Source: Lujinxingia litoralis (GTDB taxonomy: Bacteria > Myxococcota_A > Bradymonadia > Bradymonadales > Bradymonadaceae). Taken from it: DNA of 64,000 bases. The notes beneath the pieces are model-generated. The model was not told the DNA's origin. It searched no databases and saw only the letters and a list, made by a program, of their open reading frames with translations. Below, in pieces: positions 47,644 through 57,794 of the stretch. The stretch spans positions 638,914-702,913 of the forward strand of contig NZ_QHKO01000001.1 in the NCBI RefSeq assembly GCF_003260125.1, in the 5' to 3' direction. The translations under genes and the position numbers were made by a program. Position 1 is the first letter of the stretch, and the number at the start of each line of letters is the position of its first letter.

Positions 47644-48420
47644 TCACTGTGCAGTGTAGCCACCGTCGATGACTAACTCAGATCCCGTCATGTACCTCGA
47701 TTCATCGCTGGCCAGGAAAAGCACGCCGTAGGCGATCTCGTCCGGCTCCCCCATCCTTCCCAGGGGAATCGCTCCCAGAATGCGATCCTGGAAGGCCTTT
47801 GCTTCGTCTTGTGGCATCTGGGCCACCGCTCCGGATACCATCGCCGTCAGAATGTAGCCGGGATGTACTGAATTCACGCGGATGGCGTACCCCTCTGCCG
47901 CACAGTGCAGCGCGGCGGACTTGGTAAAGATACGCACGCCTCCTTTACTGGCGTTGTACGCCGCTGCCCCCGGCTCCCCGATGATGCCCTCGATGGAGGA
48001 GATGTTGATGATCGAGCCCCCCTCGTGATCTTTCATGTACCCGATCGCCGCGCGAGTCCCGAGGAAGACACCGTCGAGGTTCACCGCCAGGGTCTTACGC
48101 CAGATGTCCATGGTGGTTGTTTCGACGTTGGCGGGAATGGCGATACCGGCGTTATTCACGACCACTTCAAGCCCGCCAAAACGATCCACGGTGGCGTCCA
48201 CCGCCTCGGCCCACTCCTCTTCCGAGGTCACGTTGAGCGAGAGCGCCAGCGCCTGACCGCCGGCGCCTTTGATCTTCTCGGCCACCGCGCTGGCTCCGTC
48301 CATATTGATATCCGCGACGACCACCTGGGCGCCCTCGCTCGCCAACATCTCGCACTGCGCAGCCCCCAGGCCCGAACCTCCGCCGGTCACAAGGGCTCTC
48401 TTTCCGCTTACACGTCCCAT
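47644..48420 (-). CDS. Short-chain dehydrogenase/reductase
   Basis: 258 residues from the ATG at 48420, with AGGAG upstream. Classical SDR: VTGGGSGLGAAQ, VADIN (NAD-preferring acidic end), VNNAGIA, SSIEGIIGEPGAAAYNASKGGVR active site. The ending (ARYMTGSELVIDGGYTAQ-like) is typical of cyclohexanol/cyclopentanol and 3-hydroxyacyl-type dehydrogenases. The substrate is unknown. There is no operon partner. Confidence 0.88.
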   Translation of the reverse strand: MGRVSGKRALVTGGGSGLGAAQCEMLASEGAQVVVADINMDGASAVAEKIKGAGGQALALSLNVTSEEEWAEAVDATVDRFGGLEVVVNNAGIAIPANVETTTMDIWRKTLAVNLDGVFLGTRAAIGYMKDHEGGSIINISSIEGIIGEPGAAAYNASKGGVRIFTKSAALHCAAEGYAIRVNSVHPGYILTAMVSGAVAQMPQDEAKAFQDRILGAIPLGRMGEPDEIAYGVLFLASDESRYMTGSELVIDGGYTAQ

Positions 48421-48528
48421 ATCGCTACTCCTGGTATCAGGAAACGCCTCGTCGCGCTTCATGTCGGTTCACTTAGACCTGACATCCCAGACGGGCCCGG
48501 CACATCGCGCGCCCGATGCCCCTGAGCC

Positions 48529-48813
48529 ATGGAGTCACCTGTGCCCCGGGGCCTGGCCGATCCCACACCCACGGATGCGGGTGATGCCACCCCTGAAGTT
48601 CCGCCCTTTTTGTGGACACTCAAGCAACCCGGCCGCGCGGGCCACTGGCGCTACTTCGACACGCTGCGCTCCGGCGACCGGCCGTTAAACGAAGATTCTC
48701 CGCCCAAAGAGCCCGGCACGGCCAATCAGACAGCCCTTTTCCCCGTCGCCCCTTCGCTCCTACTTCCCTCAATCGTCATCGGGAGTAACACCGGAGCGCT
48801 CCAGACGTGCTAG
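48529..48813 (+). CDS. Possible small hypothetical protein
   Basis: 94 residues in the gap between the SDR and the Arr-like gene, overlapping the end of the latter by 45 bases on the opposite strand. The segment PPFLWTLKQPGRAGHWRYFDTL looks protein-like, but there is no ribosome binding site and no known family. It could equally be noise in GC-rich DNA. Confidence 0.2.
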   Translation: MESPVPRGLADPTPTDAGDATPEVPPFLWTLKQPGRAGHWRYFDTLRSGDRPLNEDSPPKEPGTANQTALFPVAPSLLLPSIVIGSNTGALQTC

Positions 48814-49461
48814 CCCTTCTTTCATGGCCCGAATCGCCTCCGGATCGTGCCCCTCCCACGCCTCGACTTCACCCACCACGCGCAGGGGAGCTCGCGAACG
48901 AAAGGAATGGGTCGGATTGCCGCGAAAGCGCCTGTTCGTCAGGTTGGGGTCGTCTTCAAAGGGACCGGTGGGTTCCACGAGGTAGATGCGCGACCTGCTC
49001 TCACCGGCAGCGAGCTCCGCGCCCCAGATGGACGCATCGAGGGTTCGAGTGAAGTACACGAAGTTCGCCCGGCGAGGCGTCGCTCCGAAGTTGGCGGCGT
49101 GGCCGGGCTCAATCAGGTCACCGGCACATAAAGGTGCCCGCGTCCCATGGTAGTGATTCCACTCGACCACCTCGCTCAACACCGTGAGCGGCTCCCGGGT
49201 ACGCCAGGACATCGCCGGATAAGGTGGCGCCGTGTAGCCGTCCAGCCGCGAGGAGTCTTCTATCGGCCCATTCACCGCCACCCGGTAGACGCGAGCGTTG
49301 TGGTCCCCCTCGGCAAGCTCTGCCGCCCAGATCGCGGCGTCGAGATTCGGGCTGAAGTACGCGAAGTCGCCGACAGGCAGGATCGTTTCCCCCGGCGCCA
49401 CCGCGGCACGGGTGCCGTGATAGAGGAGCATCGCTCCAGGTGCAGACATCATTTCGGTCAT
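48769..49461 (-). CDS. Tandem Arr-like rifampin ADP-ribosyltransferase
   Basis: 230 residues, twice the ~140 of the family. The C-terminal half (~104-220) closely follows Arr: YHGTRAPLCAGDLIEPG, NFVYFTRTLDASIWGAELA, GRSRIYLVEPTGPFEDDPNL-like strand and SFRSRAPLRVVGEVEAWEGH, with the catalytic His, Tyr and Asp positions all filled. The N-terminal half (~10-100) is a diverged copy: YHGTRAAVAPGETILP, FAYFSPNLDAAIWAAELAEG, GPIEDSSRLDGY, SWRTREPLTVLSEVVEW. It also keeps the three positions. Arr transfers ADP-ribose from NAD to rifamycins. Whether both sites act is unknown. The start at 49461 follows AAGGTGAG. Confidence 0.85.
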   Translation of the reverse strand: MTEMMSAPGAMLLYHGTRAAVAPGETILPVGDFAYFSPNLDAAIWAAELAEGDHNARVYRVAVNGPIEDSSRLDGYTAPPYPAMSWRTREPLTVLSEVVEWNHYHGTRAPLCAGDLIEPGHAANFGATPRRANFVYFTRTLDASIWGAELAAGESRSRIYLVEPTGPFEDDPNLTNRRFRGNPTHSFRSRAPLRVVGEVEAWEGHDPEAIRAMKEGLARLERSGVTPDDD

Positions 49462-49940
49462 GGCGCTCACCTTGTCCTGAGCCCGGAGCCACAGCACCGG
49501 ACACGGGGTGTTGACACAAAAAACACGAGCCCCCGAGGCACAGGCTACACCGCCCGAGCACCGACGGCTCTCGTGATCGCGTGTTCTTGCCCCATGGGCC
49601 TTGTAAATAACGCCAGCAAGGCATGGGAGCCTCCCCCGTCTCATCGTACACCGTTTTATAGGCGGCGAGATGTGCGGGTTGAGAGGGCCCCGGAGAAAGA
49701 ATGAGGCAGGCTACTGCACTCGGTGAGTGTCAGGCCTGTCTGTCGTCAGCGTTCCCCCGAGCTCCGAGGCACCGGCCACGGTCGGGCAGCGCCTCGGCAG
49801 GACGTCGACACGGGTCGTGCACATCGAAGAACGTCGTCAGCCCCATCGAGCCATTGCGCCGGAGTTGAGCCCGGATTCGGGCTCACGTAATATTTTCTCC
49901 TCACCCCCCAGCTTTTCTGTCCCTGCATCCCGAGGAGCGC
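49462..49940. other. Intergenic region
   Basis: 479 bases without a protein-like frame. A 7-bp hairpin GAGCCCG-GATT-CGGGCTC (49867-49884) lies 57 bases before the LRR gene and is followed by TAATATTTT. It may be a terminator or leader structure. Confidence 0.4.
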
Positions 49941-50933
49941 ATGACCTTTCCGCCATTCGTCTTCGTCTATCCGCCCGAGGGCAATCCCGAAATCCCGCGA
50001 GGCACTCGGCTTCTGTGGTACCCGAGCATCCGCGAACTCTCGTTTAGCCCCACGGGCACGACTGAGCACCTCGACGAGCTTATCGCGACCGGCCTGGTCG
50101 ACGACGCCGAGTCGATTCGAATCTCCGACTTCGCAAAAAAAGCGGTCCGTCTTCCCGATTCGATCGCCCGACTCACGTCCCTGCGCAGCGTGCGCATCGA
50201 AACGAGTCAATTCGCGGATTGGCCAGGCGTCTATCGCATCCCGACACTTCGCACGCTCTTCGTTGATGAGAAGGTCGCCGAGCTCCCGGACGGGATTGGA
50301 CAACTGAAAGCTCTCGAAGAGCTGACGATCAAAGGCAAAAAGATCGCGTCTCTCCCTGAAGACCTCGGCTCGCTACCGAACCTTCGCACTCTCGTTATCG
50401 TCAACGCCCCGATCACTCACCTCCCGGACCTATCAGGGCTCACCGCACTGCAGACCCTTCGACTCGTCTGGACCAAGAAGCTCAAGGTGCTTCCGGACGG
50501 ACTCGACACGCTCGCTGCGCTTGAGCGCGTTGAGACGGACATGGTTCCGCTCACCGAGATTCCAGTCGGGCTGGCGCAGCATGCCAACCTTCGCGCGCTC
50601 GTGATTCGGGGAGGCAAGGTCAAAAAGCTTCCCGACGTGTCGTGGCCGCAGCTACGCGAACTCGAGAACTTCGGCCCCCTCAAAAAGCTCCCGAAGACCT
50701 TTGAAGCCCCGGCACTCGAGCACGTGGTGCTCGGAGACGCGCTCCCCGCCTTGCCGCCCTTGCCAGCGGACTCCCTCCAGTCGCTCGACGTAAACGCGCC
50801 TCTCACCTCGGTCGACCCTGCGCTTGCCAGCGTCAACCGCCTTCGCCTCACGTGTACGAAACAGGCGTACGCCGCGCTCTCCGATGACGAACGAGAGGCC
50901 TTTGGAGCACGACTTCGCGCCGCCTGGGCCTGA
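49941..50933 (+). CDS. Leucine-rich repeat protein
   Basis: 330 residues from the ATG at 49941, with GAGGAGC upstream. Residues ~60-290 are leucine-rich repeats of about 22-23 residues with the L-x-x-L-x-x-L-x-L pattern: AELPDGIGQLKALEELTIKG, ASLPEDLGSLPNLRTLVI, KVLPDGLDTLAALERVE. No signal peptide, so probably cytoplasmic. The N-terminal ~50 residues and the tail are non-repeat caps. Such repeats mediate protein binding. The partner is unknown. Confidence 0.85.
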   Translation: MTFPPFVFVYPPEGNPEIPRGTRLLWYPSIRELSFSPTGTTEHLDELIATGLVDDAESIRISDFAKKAVRLPDSIARLTSLRSVRIETSQFADWPGVYRIPTLRTLFVDEKVAELPDGIGQLKALEELTIKGKKIASLPEDLGSLPNLRTLVIVNAPITHLPDLSGLTALQTLRLVWTKKLKVLPDGLDTLAALERVETDMVPLTEIPVGLAQHANLRALVIRGGKVKKLPDVSWPQLRELENFGPLKKLPKTFEAPALEHVVLGDALPALPPLPADSLQSLDVNAPLTSVDPALASVNRLRLTCTKQAYAALSDDEREAFGARLRAAWA

Positions 50934-51031
50934 GCGTCTCTGCACCCCGGAGGTCCGTCCGCCATCGGAGCGGCGCTTCGGGGGCGAGTCGAGCGGGCGA
51001 GCGCCGACGTCAACCTGCACCGTGCTTCCCG

Positions 51032-51589
51032 TCAACTCAGGGTGTTCTGCAGCTGCGCTTCGATGATTGCCCAGCTGCCTCGCACCAGCGACTTTGCCGG
51101 GATAATCGCAAAGTCTGAGTGGCGTCGACGCCGTCGAAGGATCTGCGCCTCAAGCCATTCCAGGTCGAAGCCGGCCCACACTCCGGCAACGCTCATCAGG
51201 TTCGTGCGCAACACGGGGTGGACCTCGCGGTACAAAATCTCCTCGATCTGGCAGGCGTTGTAGCCGCTCTCGGCGAGGATAGCTGCGATTCGCGCATAGT
51301 CCCGCTCGACGAGTTCGGTGTCGAGGTAGAGCTCCGAGAGCACGTCCCACACCTTGCGGCGTCGTTCCAGATCGCCCGCTGGAGCCGGGGGCGCATCAGC
51401 GCGGCGCCGCCAGACGCCGGGGAGAAGCCCTATCACCAGCGGAACGCACACGGATGTCGCCACCAGTGTGCTCGTAAGAGCCTCCGGGGGGCGCTCTTTC
51501 ACGAACCAGACGATCAGGGCGACAAGAGCGAGCCGTGCGGCCCATCCGACAAGGCATTTTCCCATCGTGGTGGTGGGCGAAGGTTCCAT
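51032..51589 (-). CDS. Two-helix membrane protein with DUF7079-like domain
   Basis: 185 residues from the ATG at 51589, with GGAG upstream. Two short membrane segments at about 14-32 and 39-57. The cytoplasmic C-terminal region is conserved: RRRKVWDVLSELYLDTELVERDYARIA, ESGYNACQIEEILYREVHPVL and NLMSVAGVWAGFDLEWLE. This matches DUF7079, otherwise found as small soluble proteins of unknown function. Here it is membrane-tethered. No operon partner. Confidence 0.72.
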   Translation of the reverse strand: MEPSPTTTMGKCLVGWAARLALVALIVWFVKERPPEALTSTLVATSVCVPLVIGLLPGVWRRRADAPPAPAGDLERRRKVWDVLSELYLDTELVERDYARIAAILAESGYNACQIEEILYREVHPVLRTNLMSVAGVWAGFDLEWLEAQILRRRRRHSDFAIIPAKSLVRGSWAIIEAQLQNTLS

Positions 51590-51719
51590 CTGGGTAGCTC
51601 CACATCGTCGGTGCGTGACACGTCGCGGCCTGCTGAAGCCGGTCGCTACAGCCCTCATCGATCGAGAAGACCTGGCTCGGCGAATGCAACGGCAGCCAAA
51701 TCGGGAGCGGAGGATACTC

Positions 51720-52820
51720 CTACGCCACCTGGCCACTGCTCCTCACGCTACCTTCATCGCTGAGCTCAAAGTCACGCGCCACCAGAAAGTCGATCCATCG
51801 TTTCAGGCTCGTCTCGATGTCCGGCAATTTCACGCCGACTCGAGACGCAAGCGCGGTGACGGGCCGCGCGTCGTAGCGATCGCCGCTCACAAAGGTCAGC
51901 GCCTCCGGGTGCACCCCGGTGAGCGCCATCGGCAGGCAGCGCACGATCCCCACCGGCACCGAAAAGCGAGGCGCGGGCACATTCATATGGCGGGCGGCCA
52001 GCGCGATGAGCTCGCGCAGACTCGGCGTGCGCTCATCCAAGACCACCACATGTCCACCGAGTGAGTCGGCGTCGCCGGGCACCCTGGCGAGCAGTGCAGC
52101 GAGCGTGTCGACAGCGATGACCGGCAGCCAGCTCTCGCGGTTGCCCGGCAGGACCGGTAGCTGGCGGGCGTGCAAACGCTGCAGGGTCTCAGCCAGGCCG
52201 AGTGCTTGCGTCGTCTCACCGCTGCGACTGTCACCGATCACAGAGGCAGGGCTGATGCGGGTTAGCGGCACATCATGCCTCGCAGCAACCTCGGCGACGC
52301 GGTAGTGGGCCTCCACCTTGGAGCCCTCGTAGGCGCCGTGCGCCCGGTAGAAGCGCGACAGCGCACGGGCGTCATTCACATCCAGCTCTCGCGCCTCCTT
52401 TCCTTCGGTCCGGTAGCCGCTCAGATGCACCAGCCGCCGCAGGCGCGCGCTGCCGGCCAAGAGCTCCACCAGACGCGACGATGCCTCCACGTTGTCGCGG
52501 CGCGTGGCCTCCAGTGGCATCCCGAAGTCGAAACGCGCGGCCAGGTGGTAGACGGCTTCGGCACGCGCAAGCCAGGTACGGCCTTCATCATTGAGGCCGA
52601 GATCAGGAGCGCTCAAATCAAAGGCCGCCGCGTGCAGCTTTGCCCCATCCCCTCCCCGCGCGTTCACCCATGCGCGCAACTCCGGCAGACGCGTCTCGGG
52701 GTTGCGGATCAGCGCGCACACCTCGACCCCATTCGCTGTGAGTTCGAGGAGCAACCAGCGGCCGATAAATCCAGTGGCTCCTGTCACAAGAGCAATATCA
52801 AAATGCAGACCGGTCATCAT
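51720..52820 (-). CDS. Extended SDR, male-sterility/thioester-reductase type
   Basis: 366 residues, starting after TGGAGATGATAAT. The Rossmann motif is LVTGATGFIGRWLLLEL, then CALIRNPE. VYHLAARFDF and the active-site YEGSKVEAHY (Tyr-x3-Lys) follow, with the central VPLTRISPASVIG segment. This is the fold of fatty acyl-CoA reductases and NRPS/PKS terminal thioester reductases, but no carrier protein is adjacent. It follows the TetR gene by 84 bases on the same strand, probably one TetR-controlled operon. The substrate is unknown. Confidence 0.85.
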   Translation of the reverse strand: MMTGLHFDIALVTGATGFIGRWLLLELTANGVEVCALIRNPETRLPELRAWVNARGGDGAKLHAAAFDLSAPDLGLNDEGRTWLARAEAVYHLAARFDFGMPLEATRRDNVEASSRLVELLAGSARLRRLVHLSGYRTEGKEARELDVNDARALSRFYRAHGAYEGSKVEAHYRVAEVAARHDVPLTRISPASVIGDSRSGETTQALGLAETLQRLHARQLPVLPGNRESWLPVIAVDTLAALLARVPGDADSLGGHVVVLDERTPSLRELIALAARHMNVPAPRFSVPVGIVRCLPMALTGVHPEALTFVSGDRYDARPVTALASRVGVKLPDIETSLKRWIDFLVARDFELSDEGSVRSSGQVA

Positions 52821-52904
52821 ATTATCATCTCCAGAAGAAAGAGCCCTCTCTACGGGCCGGTTTTGTGCGCGGTACGCAACGCGCGGGCGATACGAAACGA
52901 AAGC

Positions 52905-53474
52905 TCAGTCGGAAAGCAACGCGGGAAGCCTCTCCCGAAGGTCGTAAAGAATGCCGGCATCGCCGTACGCGCGAGTCAGCACGAGCGCCCCTTCGATCGC
53001 GCAAATCGCGGCGTGCGCGCGTTGACGAGCGTCGTCGGGAGAGATGCCGTCGGCGCTCAAGCGCCTGGCGAGGATGCCGCTCCATCGCTCAAATACCTCG
53101 CGGGTGGCCTTACGCAGTCTCTCCGAGGTGTTGGCCATCTCGAAGGCAATGGCCCCCACCGGGCAGCCGGTCTGACAGGCGGTGGCCTCACACTCTCTGG
53201 CGAGCAGGTCGACGATCTGCCGGGCGCTTGTGACGGCGTCTGGCGAGGCGTTCATCACATCTTCCAACGTCTGCGCAAAGTCCTCACCGTGGCGCGCCAC
53301 AACTTCGGCGGCGAGCTCTTCTTTGCCGGCTGGGAAATGAAAATACATGGAGCCCCGGGGCGTACCGCTCTCGCTGAGGATCTGTTTTATGCCGGTGGCC
53401 GCGTAGCCTTGCGCTTGAAAGAGGCGTGTGGCTGTCTGGATCATCTTCTCGCGTGTCTCTTCGCCCTTGCTCAT
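52905..53474 (-). CDS. TetR-family repressor (LmrA/YxaF-like)
   Basis: 189 residues from the ATG at 53474, with AGGTG upstream. The HTH is TATRLFQAQGYAATGIKQIL and SGTPRGSMYFHFPAGKEELA. The latter, with GSMYFHFP, is the signature of the LmrA/YxaF subgroup. The ligand-binding domain has TGCPVGAIAFEMA. A palindrome overlapping its own promoter lies just upstream (53511-53540). The extended SDR gene follows. Ligands in this subgroup are often flavonoids or aromatic compounds. Confidence 0.9.
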   Translation of the reverse strand: MSKGEETREKMIQTATRLFQAQGYAATGIKQILSESGTPRGSMYFHFPAGKEELAAEVVARHGEDFAQTLEDVMNASPDAVTSARQIVDLLARECEATACQTGCPVGAIAFEMANTSERLRKATREVFERWSGILARRLSADGISPDDARQRAHAAICAIEGALVLTRAYGDAGILYDLRERLPALLSD

Positions 53475-53510
53475 ATTCACCTCGCGTCAGCTGAGTTCAT
53501 CACGCCGGAC

Positions 53511-53540
53511 ATACTAGACCGGTCGTCATATTAAAATCAA
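53511..53540 (-). promoter_or_regulatory. Promoter with overlapping TetR operator
   Basis: On the minus strand -35 TTGATT (53540-53535) and -10 TAGTAT (53516-53511) are separated by 18 bases. Between them lies TAGACCGGTC-like sequence (GACCGGTC palindrome 53517-53524) extended by ATA on each side, similar to LmrA/YxaF boxes. Repression by the adjacent TetR protein is expected. Confidence 0.6.
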
Positions 53541-53598
53541 GCCCCCCGAACGTCGATAGGTGGTGGTGAGGGGCTATCCCATCCGGAGGTTCCCGAAT

Positions 53599-54471
53599 TT
53601 AGACTTCAGGCACCAGTATACGAGGCTCTTGATTAGAGGGCATCTCAGCGAGTTCGGCGTCGGTAAGGCGCGCGTAGATCTCGATGAGGTTGCCGCCGGG
53701 GTCTTTGAGCCAGAGTTCATGCAGGGGAGTGCCGCGCCAGGTGGTGCGCGCCGGCTTGTGGATGAGCCAGCCGGCAGCCTCAGCGCGCCGGTGCGCCTTG
53801 ATGACGGCGGCCCGGGTGCCGACGTCGATGCCCAGGTGATAGAGGGTGTCCTGGTGGAGTTCTTTACCGTCGGAGACGAGCAACACGAAGTTGGTGCGCA
53901 ACGCTTCGCTCACAAAGGTCACGTAGCGGTGCGTCCACGCCCTGGGGGCAACTCCGAGGAGCCAGGAGTAGAAGCGCGCGGCCTCCGCCAGGTCCGGAAC
54001 GCGGATGCTCGCGTGGAACTCCTGAGGGTCGGGGCCCTCGGGCACGTCGCGAAGCGCCGCGAGCACCTCGAGGCGAGCGCGAATATGGTCTCGGGTCACG
54101 CGAAAATGCTGCAGACGCTCCTCGTCGCTGAGATCTTCGTTCGCTCTGTCAGGATCCTGAAGTGGCCAGTGCATCCGTGGCGTGCTCGCGAGCCACGCCG
54201 GGCAGACCTCCTCGGCGCAGAGGGTGATGACAAGCTCCACGGAATCGGGATCGATGGTATCGACCGACTTCGACGTCTGGGTCCCCAGATCGAGGCCGAG
54301 CTCAGCCATCGCCCGGATGGCATAGGGGTTGACCTGCGAGGGTGACGAACCGGCCGATTGCACACGTACGGCATCGCCAAAGAGGTCGCTGGCGAGGCCC
54401 TCGGCCATCTGGGAACGTGCCGAGTTGGCGACGCAGAGGAAGAGGATGGAGTTGAAACGAAATCCGGACAT
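53599..54471 (-). CDS. arsC: Arsenate reductase fused to a VOC (glyoxalase-fold) domain
   Basis: 290 residues. Residues 1-~140 are a thioredoxin-coupled LMW-phosphatase Ars[20 protein letters not shown] (catalytic Cys of the P-loop), TLCAEEVCP (the second and third Cys) and HWPLQDPD. Residues ~150-290 are a vicinal-oxygen-chelate domain similar in order to ArsI/CadI ([38 protein letters not shown]). The vicinal Cys pair of C-As lyases is absent ([14 protein letters not shown]). The first domain reduces arsenate; the second may bind an arsenical or act as a divergent lyase. Last gene of the ars operon, 9 bases after acr3. Confidence 0.88.
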   Translation of the reverse strand: MSGFRFNSILFLCVANSARSQMAEGLASDLFGDAVRVQSAGSSPSQVNPYAIRAMAELGLDLGTQTSKSVDTIDPDSVELVITLCAEEVCPAWLASTPRMHWPLQDPDRANEDLSDEERLQHFRVTRDHIRARLEVLAALRDVPEGPDPQEFHASIRVPDLAEAARFYSWLLGVAPRAWTHRYVTFVSEALRTNFVLLVSDGKELHQDTLYHLGIDVGTRAAVIKAHRRAEAAGWLIHKPARTTWRGTPLHELWLKDPGGNLIEIYARLTDAELAEMPSNQEPRILVPEV

Positions 54472-54480
54472 AGATCTCTC

Positions 54481-55527
<1,047 letters not shown>

Positions 55528-55545
55528 ACCACAACCTTATCGACC

Positions 55546-55563
55546 ATCGTCGATGCACGATAA
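55546..55563. promoter_or_regulatory. ArsR-type operator between arsR and acr3
   Basis: ATCG-TCGATGCA-CGAT followed by AA. It matches the ATCG-N8-CGAT pattern also seen at 55960-55977 and 60479-60496. A nested palindrome ATCGAC-CATC-GTCGAT lies at 55539-55554. Located in the 56-base gap before acr3. Confidence 0.5.
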
Positions 55564-55583
55564 AAACCGCAAAAATCTCCGCA

Positions 55584-55922
55584 TCACAGGCCGTCGACCA
55601 GAGCCTTGAAGAGCGCGACGGTCCCCGGCTCCACGCAGTAGCAGACCCGCGGTCCATCGACCTCGCCGCGGATGAGCCCCGCGTCCTTGAGCTGCTTGAG
55701 GTGCTGCGAGATGGTCGACTGGGCAAGCGGAAGCTCAGCGACGATATCGCCGACGATGCAGCCCTCCTGGCGCACGAGCATGCGAAGAATGGCAACGCGC
55801 GCTGGATGCCCGAGCGCCCTGGCGAGCCTGGCAAGGTGCGCGTTGGCTTCCCCCTCGTCGCTCGGTACCGGCGGCTGCGGCTCGGCGGGTGGGCAACACG
55901 AAGTGACCCCGGTCCTTTTCAC
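55584..55922 (-). CDS. arsR: ArsR-family arsenical repressor
   Basis: 112 residues from a GTG with AGAGGT upstream. Winged [49 protein letters not shown]. Metalloid-binding cysteines are probably the N-terminal CC pair (TSCCPP) and the C-terminal VCYCVEP, a non-classical (Corynebacterium-like) arrangement. First gene of arsR-acr3-arsC. Promoter and operator lie directly upstream. A paralog at 60094-60450 shares more than half its sequence but lacks this C-terminus. Confidence 0.93.
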   Translation of the reverse strand: MKRTGVTSCCPPAEPQPPVPSDEGEANAHLARLARALGHPARVAILRMLVRQEGCIVGDIVAELPLAQSTISQHLKQLKDAGLIRGEVDGPRVCYCVEPGTVALFKALVDGL

Positions 55923-55959
55923 AATGCACCTCTTTGTTTGCGATCAAAAACAAGCGCCT

Positions 55960-55995
55960 ATCGCCGATATACGATAAGACACACGTCAGAGTCAA
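55960..55995 (-). promoter_or_regulatory. ars promoter with overlapping ArsR operator
   Basis: On the minus strand -35 TTGACT (55995-55990) and -10 TATATC (55971-55966) lie 18 bases apart. The operator ATCG-CCGATATA-CGAT (55960-55975) covers the -10. Arsenite-released repression by ArsR is the expected mechanism. Confidence 0.65.
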
Positions 55996-56044
55996 CGTGC
56001 CGGCGCGGCTTGCCGGCGAATCCCTCTCGTCAGGTCCCCCCCTC

Positions 56045-56137
56045 CTCAGGGAATGGCCAGTGCCTCCTCGGCGTGCTGGCGAGGGCAAAGAGCGAGAGCA
56101 TCACCGGCACCTCGATAAGCACGCCGACGACGGTACT
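56045..56137 (-). pseudogene. Fused acr3/arsC fragment
   Basis: One minus-strand frame reads [15 protein letters not shown], identical to the end of Acr3, and then continues ASTPRRHWPF, matching the [12 protein letters not shown] region inside ArsC. The acr3 C-terminus and the arsC core are joined directly, with the intervening ~150 codons missing. A second, deleted copy of the ars operon must once have been here. Confidence 0.75.
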
Positions 56138-56263
56138 ACCGAGCCCATTCCCTTCGATGGTTCGGCACCCCGCATGTTGTCGGCAACGCGGTCGACATGG
56201 GCGCTGGAAACGCAACGTATGCCCCACAGGCACCTGCGCGACCTCCCACGCCATCACCCACGA

Positions 56264-57167
56264 TCATCCGCCAGATGCGGCCCCCCTCGGTGACGAGTAC
56301 GCCTGGCTGAGCAGCTCGTCGACCTTCTGTGCTATCGAAGGAGGGATCGTGATGTTCAGCGTCCCCCCCGGCTCCTGCGCGAGTTCTTTGAACCATGTCC
56401 AAGATGCCCGGTACGCGGAGAACAGCTCATCAGGCTGTGTGCCGGCGGTACAGGTCACGTAGCGCTCGTAGGTAGCTGGCGAGAGGTCACTCTCCAACGC
56501 ACGCGATGGGGTCGGCCCGTGCGCAGTCGTGCCTTCGGATAGGCGGATCAGCTTTAAGAGGTGCTCATGTGCCCTGCTGAGCAAGGCCCAGGCGCGTGCA
56601 AACTCGCCACGGTTGAGCACGTTTGCTCCGAAGAGCATCTGGTTCGTAAGGTTCAGCACGAGCCGCTCCACCTCCGCAGCCCCCCCCGCGCTCAGGCGGC
56701 CCCCCCACAAGTACGCTGGCGTATCGCGAGAGTTCGCCGCTCCGATCCAGCACCACGGCAGCGTCCAGGGACGGAAACCACGCGTACCCCTTCCAGCTCT
56801 CAACGACCGACATCTCCGAGGCACGCATGAAGTGGAACTCACCACGCACGCCGTTCTCGAAGAGCGCGGTGTGATGGCCGAAGTCATCGATAAAGTAGGC
56901 CGCGACAGGATGAATCTGCTGAAGCCATGTGTGCTGAGGAAAGGTATCGAACCTCTCGTCCTGGATAAATAACGCAAACTCGATGTCGGAGAATGCATCC
57001 CCTTCGTCGATGGCAAAAGAGCCGAACATCAGGTCTCCCTCGCCACCCTCATCTGCGTCTGCTGTGAAGCATGGTTGGCCGAACATGACGAGGCCACTGC
57101 AGCGCTGTACAGAGAGGTTGCATCCGGCAAGGCGCCGCTCAGGGACGCGGCTCTCTCGTCGCGGCAC
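56264..57167 (-). pseudogene. Lincosamide nucleotidyltransferase-like gene, frameshifted
   Basis: Two minus-strand frames together form one Lnu(F)-type nucleotidyltransferase. The first gives MFGSFAIDEGDAFSDIEFALF (catalytic Asp-x-Glu), RGEFHFMRASEMSVV, GYAWFPSLDAAVVLDRSGEL and VGGPPERGG. At an 8-C run on the plus strand (56680-56687) one base must be removed. The second frame continues AAEVERLVLNLTNQMLFGANVLNRGEFARAW, TTAHGPTPSRALESDLS and YRASWTWFKEL. The intact enzyme would adenylylate lincomycin/clindamycin. Either a lesion, a sequencing error or a slippery tract. It is flanked by ars fragments, in a degraded zone. Confidence 0.85.
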
Positions 57168-57195
57168 GCCAGACTCATACCACTCTCCACCAGCT

Positions 57196-57381
57196 TCACG
57201 CCTGCTCGTCCGCCACGGACGAAGCTCGCCAGCCTCCTCTAACGCGGATAGCGACGTCGACGACCGTCACTGTCAGCTCAATAAGCGCGTCGACGACGGT
57301 AGCGAGCGCAACGACCGAAGCAAGTGCACCGAGGCTGACAACCTCCGCGACAGCGCGTTCGACGTTCGCTCCCCATGGCAT
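57196..57381 (-). pseudogene. Small ORF resembling an Acr3 C-terminal remnant
   Basis: 61 codons from an ATG with AGGAGG four bases upstream. The middle reads VSLGALASVVALATVVDALIEL, similar to the [20 protein letters not shown] of Acr3's last helix, followed by a tail ending RVRGGW like Acr3 RTRGWF. It is too diverged to be functional Acr3. It might be translated as a small membrane peptide. Confidence 0.4.
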
Positions 57382-57470
57382 ACGACCTCCTGGATCGCAT
57401 CTGACCACCTCTTGCCTCCGAGAAGCCTCCGCGCGGTACCACCCCGACCTCTCCCCCGAGTCTCGATTCC

Positions 57471-57794
57471 ATGACCACCACCCGCGAACAACTCTTCGAC
57501 GAGGTGTGGGCGGAGCCCATGACCACCGGAGCAAAACGCTATGGTGTCTCCTCCAACTACTTTGCTCGGATCTGCAAGCGCTTGCCATCCCTCGCCCGCC
57601 CCGAGGCTACTGGGCGAAAGTCCAGGCTGGTCAAAAGATAGCCCGCCCCACCCTTCCAGCCCCACGCCCAGGCCAGGAACTTGAGTGGTGCCGAGACGGC
57701 GCTCGCCCGCGCGTTCAAGCTCGCTCAAGACCTCGTAGGGGAGCTGGACGTACTCACACTAATCAAAAATTGGCGCTCGCCAGAGGAGCGGTAG
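57471..57794 (+). pseudogene. N-terminal fragment of a TTTREQLF-type HTH protein, frameshifted
   Basis: The ATG at 57471 opens TTTREQLFDEVWAEPMTTGAKRYGVSSNYFARICKRL, an N-terminal helix-turn-helix seen in many hypothetical proteins. One base is missing near 57583. The next frame continues AIPRPPRGYWAKVQAGQKIARPTLPAPRPGQELEW, the normal continuation. The first frame itself ends at 57641. A further protein-like tail (ALARAFKLAQDLVGELDVL) returns to the first frame and ends at TAG 57792. A broken gene. Confidence 0.65.
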
